5,485 nt of DNA from Candidatus Hestiella acidicharens (GTDB lineage: Archaea; Thermoproteota; Thermoprotei_A; Sulfolobales; Acidilobaceae). The translations under genes and the position numbers were made by a program. Positions 1-4,097 of the stretch are shown piece after piece (the first letter of the stretch is position 1; each line of letters starts with the position of its first letter). The stretch spans positions 1 through 5,485 of the forward strand of contig WAJZ01000119.1 of the NCBI GenBank assembly GCA_015523575.1. Reading direction: 5' to 3'. The notes beneath the pieces were generated by a model, which did no database searches, had not been told where the DNA came from, and saw only the letters and a list, made by a program, of their open reading frames with translations.

Positions 1-31
1 TCTTAGTATGGTCTAGAAGTAAGTGATAGGG

Positions 32-433
32 ATGTGTGATGATGAAATATTCAAGGCTGTTGTTTTCAGTGGTAAAAAAGAGGGGGAATTCTTTGTTAGT
101 ATATATGCAAAAAACATTAAAAAATCTATTGGTTTTGTTCCATATCCTGGTACTCTTAATGCACGGCTTGTAGAGAGGATTGACAAGTTTAACGAATGCC
201 TAGACCACATTAAGAGCATTGTGATAGAGCCTCCGGTAATTGCTGGGATGAATTTAGGTAAGGTAGTAGCATATCCAATTCTCCTCTTCAGTTCAACGAA
301 GGCCTATGTTTTGAGACCAGAAATAACCCTCTATAATAAAGACGTAGTAGAGATAATATCTGATAAGAGGCTTAGAGATGAGCTGAATCTGTCTGACGGT
401 TCAATAGTAGAAATTTCTTTAAGCAACTGTTAG
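32..433 (+). CDS. ribK: Archaeal CTP-dependent riboflavin kinase (DUF120 family)
   Basis: This enzyme phosphorylates riboflavin to FMN, and the archaeal family uses CTP rather than ATP. It is cytosolic and unrelated to bacterial RibF. Family marks are visible, with residues counted from the ATG at 32: a glycine-rich SGKKEGEFF near 13-21, the signature GFVPYPGTLNARL at about 34-46, and a C-terminal RPEITLYNKDVVEII followed by LRDELNLSDGSIVEI. The length of about 133 residues is normal for the stand-alone kinase. There is no N-terminal winged-helix domain of the kind fused to it in some archaea. I prefer ATG 32 because GTGAT, complementary to the archaeal 16S tail, lies just before it. GTG 23 is in frame three codons earlier, directly after a TAA, and would overlap by 4 nt the stop (24-26) of a possible upstream gene. 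No promoter fits before it, so it is probably co-transcribed with that upstream gene. Confidence 0.93.
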   Translation: MCDDEIFKAVVFSGKKEGEFFVSIYAKNIKKSIGFVPYPGTLNARLVERIDKFNECLDHIKSIVIEPPVIAGMNLGKVVAYPILLFSSTKAYVLRPEITLYNKDVVEIISDKRLRDELNLSDGSIVEISLSNC

Positions 434-461
434 CTTTTGCTTCTGAATTAGTAACGTATGC

Positions 462-474
462 AAAATATAAATAC
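462..474 (+). promoter_or_regulatory. TATA box of the 64-aa gene
   Basis: An A-rich BRE-like stretch followed by tataaata (466-473) stands in the gap after ribK. A start site about 26 nt downstream would fall near 495, leaving a leader of roughly 15 nt that contains the GGTGG ribosome binding site at 502-506 before ATG 512. This spacing is typical of archaeal promoters. The call rests on pattern and spacing alone. Confidence 0.6.
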
Positions 475-511
475 CTCTTTTTATAGCCAATGAAATAGAT
501 TGGTGGGGCAT

Positions 512-706
512 ATGGAGAAATATAGGATAAAGGTAGGGAATAAAGAAATAGAAATAAATGATGAGGTACTGGAAAAGATCAAGAAATACGCAAATACAGA
601 AATGACGCTAGATGAATTAGCAAAAGAACTAAGTTTAGATGGGTGGGAAGAGGCGTATGAATTCATCAAAGGCATTCCGGCATGGTTACTTAGAAGCTAT
701 TCATAA
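512..706 (+). CDS. Small hypothetical protein, 64 aa
   Basis: I do not recognise this protein and assign no function. Residues 3-16 (KYRIKVGNKEIEIN) look like a short beta hairpin. The rest is predicted helical: DEVLEKIKKYA at 17-27, then TLDELAKEL and GWEEAYEFIKGIPAWLL at about 32-60. The second half could be a helix-turn-helix-like unit, but no key residue proves it. The protein is rich in Glu and Lys and has no cysteine, signal peptide or membrane segment. In-frame TTG 500 and GTG 503 exist, but the GGTGG at 502-506, about 5 nt before ATG 512, makes ATG the likely start. With its own TATA box it is probably monocistronic. It converges on the GTP-dependent dephospho-CoA kinase gene. Promoter, ribosome binding site and plausible composition together support a real gene. 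Confidence 0.8.
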   Translation: MEKYRIKVGNKEIEINDEVLEKIKKYANTEMTLDELAKELSLDGWEEAYEFIKGIPAWLLRSYS

Positions 707-740
707 AAACTAAAAGTATTTTAGTGATGTTTATTTAAAG

Positions 741-774
741 AAACCTTTAGTTATGCCCAAAACATTAAAGGTTT
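741..774. terminator. Hairpin between convergent genes
   Basis: AAACCTTTAGT at 741-751 pairs with ATTAAAGGTTT at 764-774, giving an 11-bp stem with one G-U pair and a 12-nt loop. It lies in the 80-bp gap between the stop of the 64-aa gene and the stop of the kinase gene on the other strand, so it could help end transcription both ways. Archaeal termination mainly needs U-tracts, and those nearby (gtatttta, tttattt) lie before the stem on +. The terminator role is therefore inferred. Confidence 0.4.
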
Positions 775-786
775 GCTCATAAAATG

Positions 787-1314
787 TTAGGCATTCATTA
801 TGATAGGGTTCAATACAAGGACTCTTTGTTGCAAATCTCTCTTTATGTATAGGCTTACATTAACAAGTGCAGCACCTTTATCAGGAATACCATAAACTAC
901 TAATGAACCTATAGGTGCACATGCCATGCATGGTAGTGCAAGCATGTCCTCTTCACCATTAACAAACACAATTCTCTTAGAATCATTTTTTACAGTCTCG
1001 CAAATCTCTTTGAACGATTCAACATTTATTACTCCTGGTGGGTTAACGATATCTAGCCTTTTGTATCTTTTTATTATTTTGGTGTCTAGTCTTAGCTCTA
1101 TGTTTTTTCTAAGAGTTTTGCCATCCAATATTATTATGTCTGGTTTCCTTTTTGCCTTTAGGCAATAAAATGAAACTATATCACCCACACATATAATTTT
1201 ATTCCACTCTCTCCTATCTATTATTTCTTTAATTTCACCCTTTACCAATATGCCCCTAGGTTGAGAGAAATCATACCTATACTTTTTTGGAACTTTCAAT
1301 CCATATATTTTCAT
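787..1314 (-). CDS. GTP-dependent dephospho-CoA kinase (DUF359 family)
   Basis: This enzyme carries out the last step of coenzyme A synthesis in archaea, phosphorylating dephospho-CoA to CoA with GTP. It is unrelated to bacterial CoaE. At 175 residues it has the usual family length. Family features in order: QPRGILVKGEI at 18-28 (the usual 'PLG.l..G' start), VGDIVSF at 43-49, DIIILDGKTLRK at 59-70, DIVNPPGVI at 88-96, FVNGEEDMLALP at 117-128, and GSLVVYGIPDKGAALVNVS at 136-154. The acidic GEED block and the NPPG loop are the most diagnostic. The ATG lies 10 bp after the spt4 stop, and AGTGATGA overlapping that stop serves as ribosome binding site, so the two genes are translationally coupled. 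In several archaeal genomes this gene sits beside spt4 and the ribosomal genes rps24e and rps27ae. Here it is the last gene of the operon and faces the 64-aa gene. Confidence 0.9.
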   Translation of the reverse strand: MKIYGLKVPKKYRYDFSQPRGILVKGEIKEIIDRREWNKIICVGDIVSFYCLKAKRKPDIIILDGKTLRKNIELRLDTKIIKRYKRLDIVNPPGVINVESFKEICETVKNDSKRIVFVNGEEDMLALPCMACAPIGSLVVYGIPDKGAALVNVSLYIKRDLQQRVLVLNPIIMNA

Positions 1315-1324
1315 TGCTACTTCA

Positions 1325-1558
1325 TCACTTTATTGTGTACGAACCTGAAACTTTTATTGCGAAAATTCCTTTTTTATTAAATTTTAATTCCTTAGCTATT
1401 TCAGATTCTTGATCGAGAACGATGAATATTCCTTCCCAATCTTCACTAAAGTTAGTGCTTCCACAAACGGGACAAACGTTGGACTCTTTTGGAACCAATG
1501 CACCACAATTTTTACAAGCTTTCATCGATATTTTTTTACTTGGGGCTTTTCTTGGCAT
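1325..1558 (-). CDS. spt4: Transcription elongation factor Spt4 (RNA polymerase subunit E'')
   Basis: This small zinc protein pairs with Spt5 (NusG-like) to form the Spt4/5 clamp on archaeal RNA polymerase, which promotes processive elongation. The 77-residue product has the expected four-cysteine zinc site, CKNC at 15-18 and CPVC at 29-32, followed by the family block SEDWEGIFIVLDQESEIAKEL at about 38-58 and a C-terminal GIFAIKV strand. It is slightly longer than many relatives because of a basic N-terminus (PRKAPSKK). Met12 just before the first cysteine is an alternative start, but AGGTG about 7 nt upstream of ATG 1558 supports the longer form. It leads a two-gene operon with the dephospho-CoA kinase. 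In many archaea rpoE' (Rpo7) lies immediately upstream of it. Here that position holds about 545 bp with no recognisable gene. Confidence 0.93.
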   Translation of the reverse strand: MPRKAPSKKISMKACKNCGALVPKESNVCPVCGSTNFSEDWEGIFIVLDQESEIAKELKFNKKGIFAIKVSGSYTIK

Positions 1559-1590
1559 TACTTAGCACCTTCTTTATTTTACGAATTTGT

Positions 1591-1606
1591 AAAAATATAT
1601 ATTTTT
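1591..1606 (-). promoter_or_regulatory. TATA box of the spt4 operon
   Basis: The perfect palindrome AAAAATATATATTTTT is centred about 40 nt before the spt4 ATG. Transcription would start near 1573, giving a leader of about 15 nt that includes the AGGTG ribosome binding site at 1566-1570. Because it is a palindrome it does not set direction by itself. The only gene at the right distance is spt4. Confidence 0.6.
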
Positions 1607-1699
1607 CTAGCCTTTCAAATTTTCTGAATAGCTTATTAATATTATATGAGTATATATTATCATGATTATAATGGAATGATGTATACTTATGTCAACAGA

Positions 1700-1710
1700 G
1701 TATTAAATAT
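1700..1710 (+). promoter_or_regulatory. Possible TATA box for the acidic micro-ORF
   Basis: gtattaaatat resembles an archaeal TATA box. A start about 26 nt downstream (near 1731) would sit just before in-frame TTG 1734 and 27 nt before TTG 1758. It is the only clear promoter-like element on the + strand between spt4 and the acidic ORF. The region is very AT-rich, so chance occurrence is possible. Confidence 0.35.
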
Positions 1711-1757
1711 CTTTCTCGATTGATATTTTAACATTGAAAGATAGGGGTGTTAAAGGG

Positions 1758-1835
1758 TTGCCTGAAGACGAGGAACTTGAGGACGAAGAATTTGAGGATG
1801 AGTTTGAAGACGAGGAACTTGAGGACGAAGAATGA
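1758..1835 (+). CDS. Putative 25-residue, extremely acidic micro-ORF
   Basis: Twenty-five codons end at TGA 1833-1835. Apart from the TTG start and Pro2, every residue is Glu, Asp, Leu or Phe: two exact copies of EDEELEDEE joined by FEDEF. Hydrophobic residues recur every four or five positions (Leu, Phe, Phe, Leu), as in one face of a helix. TTG 1758 is preceded by GGGGTG (1744-1749) at a good distance. The in-frame TTG 1734 would add KDRGVKG and give 33 residues, nearly leaderless from the TATA box at 1700. There is no ATG start. I recognise no family. The lack of a frameshift across the repeat, the ribosome-binding-like sequence and the promoter-like element favour translation. The tiny size, the TTG start and the low-complexity repeat argue caution. 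It could also be an acidic tail left from a longer lost gene. Confidence 0.35.
   Translation: MPEDEELEDEEFEDEFEDEELEDEE
1764..1832 (+). repeat. Exact 27-bp direct repeat, period 42 bp
   Basis: The 27 bases at 1764-1790 recur without mismatch at 1806-1832, separated by 15 bp (tttgaggatgagttt). Both copies are in the same frame and encode EDEELEDEE. Identity at third codon positions as well as in the protein points to recent duplication or slippage of the DNA, not to convergent selection for acidic residues. Confidence 0.9.
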
Positions 1836-1855
1836 GCTAAATGAATGAGCTAAAT
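1830..1855 (+). repeat. Exact 13-bp tandem duplication
   Basis: gaatgagctaaat occurs twice head to tail, at 1830-1842 and 1843-1855. It covers the end of the acidic ORF and the first codons of the following 63-aa ORF. Removing one copy still leaves the acidic ORF ending in TGA, so it does not explain the stop as a frameshift. Its position beside the 27-bp repeat suggests a slippage-prone spot. Confidence 0.9.
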
Positions 1856-2032
1856 TTTCGTTATGCCATGTATAATATTATAAGTTTTTCTGAAAACATT
1901 ATTAATGAGACTGAGTCACTACGAGCTAGCCTTAGACTTCTGCATAAGGCTACTAATTGTAAAAAGCCGGTGGGACCAGAGAAGTTCTACATTAAAAGGT
2001 GGGTGGCTCACATCGAATCTATTGTTATTTAA
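1841..2032 (+). CDS. Uncertain 63-aa ORF
   Basis: An open frame of 63 codons begins six bases after the acidic ORF stop. The product starts MNELNFRYAMYNII and ends FYIKRWVAHIESIVI. It is basic toward its C-terminus and has one cysteine. I recognise no domain. Against it: there is no convincing ribosome binding site before ATG 1841, the start lies inside the 13-bp duplication, it uses CGT and CGA for Arg and mostly ATT for Ile unlike the neighbouring genes, and part of it forms a perfect hairpin. For it: it has a consistent direction with the acidic ORF and there is no competing gene. It may be a real short gene downstream of the acidic ORF, a remnant, or a chance frame over a structured RNA. 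Confidence 0.27.
   Translation: MNELNFRYAMYNIISFSENIINETESLRASLRLLHKATNCKKPVGPEKFYIKRWVAHIESIVI
1927..1952 (+). other. Perfect 8-bp stem with 10-nt loop
   Basis: TAGCCTTA (1927-1934) and TAAGGCTA (1945-1952) are exact reverse complements around a 10-nt loop. The surrounding 1911-2020 is about 47 percent GC by count, richer than the flanking intergenic DNA, as structured RNAs often are in AT-rich thermophiles. I could not fit it to tRNA, 5S rRNA, RNase P, or a convincing C/D or H/ACA guide RNA. It may be only a stem inside the 63-aa ORF. Confidence 0.3.
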
Positions 2033-2048
2033 ACCTTACAGAAAAAAC

Positions 2049-2062
2049 ACTTAAAAAATATT
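2049..2062 (+). promoter_or_regulatory. TATA box of the HTH/PRTase-like gene
   Basis: An A-rich BRE-like gaaaaaaca is followed by cttaaaaaata, about 45-55 nt before ATG 2105. The predicted start near 2081 leaves a leader of about 24 nt. No strong GGTG ribosome binding site lies before the ATG (gagagcgttggatt), so expression may be modest. Confidence 0.45.
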
Positions 2063-2104
2063 TTTGATACAACAGAATATTGAAGGGAAAGAGAGCGTTG
2101 GATT

Positions 2105-2917
2105 ATGGATAATTTGCATGACAGCAGGCAGCCTCAGGATTTGAATCAATATGGCTTAGGCGGGTTTATAGATAACACGAAAAATACAAAGCTCCTCGTC
2201 TTTAGGCTGTTGGGTGCCCTAAAGTATTTTTATTCATTTAAGGAATTAGAAGAAAGACTAGGAGTTCCTGCACAAATTCTTTGGAGATATGTGGTTCTAA
2301 GGACTGTTCCAGAGAGAAGTACAGCAGAAAAGATATTAAAAAAGATAAGGGAAAACCGAATGATTGAAGACGTGTTAGTAAGATATTTTAGGAACAAAGA
2401 GGAGCTGTGGTCGTTATTGAGCAATCCTGGGATAATGATGTTGACTGGCCTGAAGTTTCTTGAAGAATTAAAGGATGAAAAGATCAATTCTATCGTTACT
2501 TCACCAGAGAACTACTCTGCAGCACTCGGCTCGATTTTTTCGACGTTGTTTCACACAAGGTTATGTATATCCTCTCATAGCCCCTACTCAAATCACATAA
2601 TATCTAAAAATTATAAGGTATCGCCGGAGTATTTTGATGTAATAATTTTGCCCAAGGAATGCATACCAAAAAAGAGCAAGGTTGCTTTAGTAGCAATTGA
2701 TGGAAATAAAATAACTATGTTAAGTTCGCTTATGGATCTTATAAATTCTCGACAGTCATATATAAGTGGCTTATTGTTAATTGTAGGGTCTAGAAGTAAA
2801 ATTGATGAGTTGCTTAGATCTAGGTCGAAGCGCAGTATGAAATCCGTTATATTAATCGACTTAGATAAAGTTAGGAAAGGTAATGATATATCTCCCAATG
2901 AACTCAAGAGGGGCTGA
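2105..2917 (+). CDS. HTH protein with degenerate phosphoribosyltransferase-like domain; putative regulator
   Basis: This 270-residue protein has two parts. Residues 28-82 look like a helix-turn-helix unit: FKELEERLGVPAQILWRYV at 45-63, then VPERSTAEKIL. The layout resembles archaeal HTH-PRTase regulators related to PyrE-like proteins. Residues about 113-255 follow the order of a type I PRTase: GLKFLEELKDEKINSIVTSPENYSAAL (115-141), where an active enzyme has 'T.E..G..LA'; YFDVIILPKECIPKKSKVALVAIDG (176-200), matching 'tl.lPk..i..g..VLivDD'; then SGLLLIVGS. The PRPP-binding loop 'VDD..tTG.T' is replaced by VAIDGNKITML, so catalysis is unlikely and a ligand-sensing regulator role is inferred. 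There is no membrane segment. Whether residues 1-27 are translated is uncertain, because no clear ribosome binding site fixes the ATG. It converges on priL with a 47-bp gap between stops. Confidence 0.72.
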   Translation: MDNLHDSRQPQDLNQYGLGGFIDNTKNTKLLVFRLLGALKYFYSFKELEERLGVPAQILWRYVVLRTVPERSTAEKILKKIRENRMIEDVLVRYFRNKEELWSLLSNPGIMMLTGLKFLEELKDEKINSIVTSPENYSAALGSIFSTLFHTRLCISSHSPYSNHIISKNYKVSPEYFDVIILPKECIPKKSKVALVAIDGNKITMLSSLMDLINSRQSYISGLLLIVGSRSKIDELLRSRSKRSMKSVILIDLDKVRKGNDISPNELKRG

Positions 2918-2991
2918 GGATTCTCAAGGCTTTGATAGGTATAAGGACGCCCTATGAGCATCTATCAAAGTTGAGCCCCTAGGTTTCTTTT
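2910..2991 (+). terminator. Long hairpin plus T-tract across the convergent gene ends
   Basis: CTTTGATAG (2930-2938) pairs exactly with CTATCAAAG (2962-2970). The stem extends through CTCAA/TTGAG (2923-2927 with 2971-2975) after a two-base bulge, and GGGG (2910-2913) can close with CCCC (2976-2979). The loop can add a small ATAAGG/CCCTAT stem with one mismatch. A T-rich stretch tttctttt (2984-2991) follows on the + strand, so this fits termination of the HTH gene. It overlaps that gene's stop and the priL stop, so priL mRNA would carry the complementary hairpin. Confidence 0.6.
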
Positions 2992-3972
2992 GTACGCAAG
3001 AACTGGATGTCTAGCTCCACAATCTTTTGGGCATAAGCCTTTTCTTTTCATCACATCACATCTATAGGGCATTATGTCTTCGTTTTCTAGAAACGCCCTT
3101 GTTATTCTTAAAGATAATGTATGCGATATCCCCAAAGACTTCTCTAATACATCGCTTATTTCTTCCTCTTCGGCCCCTATCGATATCAAAAAAGCAATAT
3201 ATATAAACAATTTTTCATCTCCTATAAACAATCCTTTTTCAATTTCGTTTTTTAGGCTTAACATGCATGGAGGAAAACTATTATATTCTACCTTCCTTAT
3301 AGGAATTTTATTTTCCACTGCCTTTAAATACCTAGAAACTATTCCAGAGAGGTTCTTCATTTTTTCGCTCACTTCAAGCTTGTTTGCTAGGGTTTTTATT
3401 TTGGTGCCTATACCAACCTCTATTAGTGACTTAAGAATACCTTCATCAAGGTACACTCTTCCATTAATCAAAAATGAATTAACCAATTTGAGTTCCTTTT
3501 TCTGAGAAGCAACAGCAGTTTTCAAAAAGGAACCAAGATCTACGTAGTATTTCAATACTTTATACCTTATAGCTCCCGTTGATGTTGCTATCCATGGTAT
3601 TCTTATCTGTTGTTTATTCACTATAATATCCAAAGACCTAGCCAAGAGAATTAGAGATTCCTCGTCTTCATTAACTATAAAATTCCTTGCTCTATTAATT
3701 TCAGCCTCTGTAAACAGGTTTAGTGCAAGGAGTGAGTTGCTATATTTTATAATACCCAGGGCTAAGTAAAATGAAAACACTTCATCATCAGTAGAAAAAC
3801 CGTTTTTTGTAGGGCTCATTCTTTCTGTTATGGCACCCTCTATCCTCTTCTTCGCTATTTTAACTACCTTGTCATTTTCTATTAACTCATCTAGACCAAC
3901 CTTGTACCCGAGGCTCTTCCTAGCATATTCATCGAGTGATAATGCAAAGGGGTATTTGCTGTATGTTAACAT
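2965..3972 (-). CDS. priL: DNA primase large subunit PriL
   Basis: This is the large, regulatory subunit of the archaeal/eukaryotic-type primase, which works with catalytic PriS to make primers at replication forks. The 335-residue length suits the family. The N-terminal region opens with SKYPFALSLDEYARKSLG, as PriL proteins do, followed by a mostly helical body. The C-terminal domain has the four cysteines expected to hold the 4Fe-4S cluster: Cys236 in FPPC, Cys305 in PYRC, Cys314 in KGLC and Cys318 in PKDC, followed by the conserved GARHPVLAY. All four are present, so the cluster domain is intact. ATG 3972 is close behind a TATA box (leader of about 11 nt) and has only a weak purine-rich aaggaaaag as ribosome binding site. 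PriS is not in the window. The gene is divergent from prpD and converges on the HTH gene. Confidence 0.92.
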   Translation of the reverse strand: MLTYSKYPFALSLDEYARKSLGYKVGLDELIENDKVVKIAKKRIEGAITERMSPTKNGFSTDDEVFSFYLALGIIKYSNSLLALNLFTEAEINRARNFIVNEDEESLILLARSLDIIVNKQQIRIPWIATSTGAIRYKVLKYYVDLGSFLKTAVASQKKELKLVNSFLINGRVYLDEGILKSLIEVGIGTKIKTLANKLEVSEKMKNLSGIVSRYLKAVENKIPIRKVEYNSFPPCMLSLKNEIEKGLFIGDEKLFIYIAFLISIGAEEEEISDVLEKSLGISHTLSLRITRAFLENEDIMPYRCDVMKRKGLCPKDCGARHPVLAYKRNLGAQL

Positions 3973-4002
3973 CTTTCTTTTCCTTATAGTTTTGATGCAT
4001 AG

Positions 4003-4013
4003 GATTTTATAAA
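4003..4013 (-). promoter_or_regulatory. priL TATA box, palindromic core
   Basis: TTTATAAA at 4006-4013 is a perfect palindrome centred about 37 nt from the priL ATG. A start near 3983 would leave a leader of about 11 nt. Read on the + strand, the same box would direct a start near 4035, ahead of the prpD-frame ATG at 4047, so use in both directions is possible. Confidence 0.55.
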
Positions 4014-4030
4014 GCTTAACCTATGGTCCG

Positions 4031-4040
4031 GTTTTATAGT
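4031..4040 (+). promoter_or_regulatory. Candidate prpD TATA box
   Basis: gttttatagt follows ccg and lies about 63 nt before ATG 4098. A start near 4061 would give a leader of about 37 nt with a strong ribosome binding site at its end. It competes as a candidate with the palindromic box at 4006-4013. Confidence 0.4.
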
Positions 4041-4097
4041 TACTCTATGGAATCAAGTATTAATATTCACGCTATTCATATTAAGCTAGGTGAGGAT

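Noticed and set aside
11..22. ggtctagaagtaa-type match between the start of the window (10-22) and 2786-2798
   Set aside because: A match of about 13 bases in an AT-rich 5.5-kb window can arise by chance. One copy is inside the HTH gene, and no flanking similarity extends it.
36..42. GTGATGA, a perfect box C of a C/D guide RNA
   Set aside because: It lies in the ribK coding start and no box D (CTGA) follows within guide-RNA distance.
1409..1627. 72-aa + strand open frame over spt4
   Set aside because: It is a shadow of spt4, whose zinc motif and DW block are unmistakable on the other strand.
1676..1682. ATGATGT as a box C near the spt4 promoter, with CTGA elsewhere in the gap
   Set aside because: One mismatch, no box D in correct order and spacing, and no terminal stem.
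2230..2961. 85-aa and 116-aa minus-strand frames under the HTH gene
   Set aside because: They are antisense shadows of the 270-aa frame, with no ribosome binding site and no recognisable motif.
2910..2979. tRNA-like 70-nt element closed by GGGGCT/AGCCCC
   Set aside because: There is no T-arm or GTTC-type loop before the 3' strand and no D-arm. A simple long hairpin explains the pairing better.
3074..3505. 143-aa + strand open frame within priL
   Set aside because: It is antisense to a well-supported PriL with all four cluster cysteines. The composition is that of reverse-frame low-complexity Ser/Phe/Ile.
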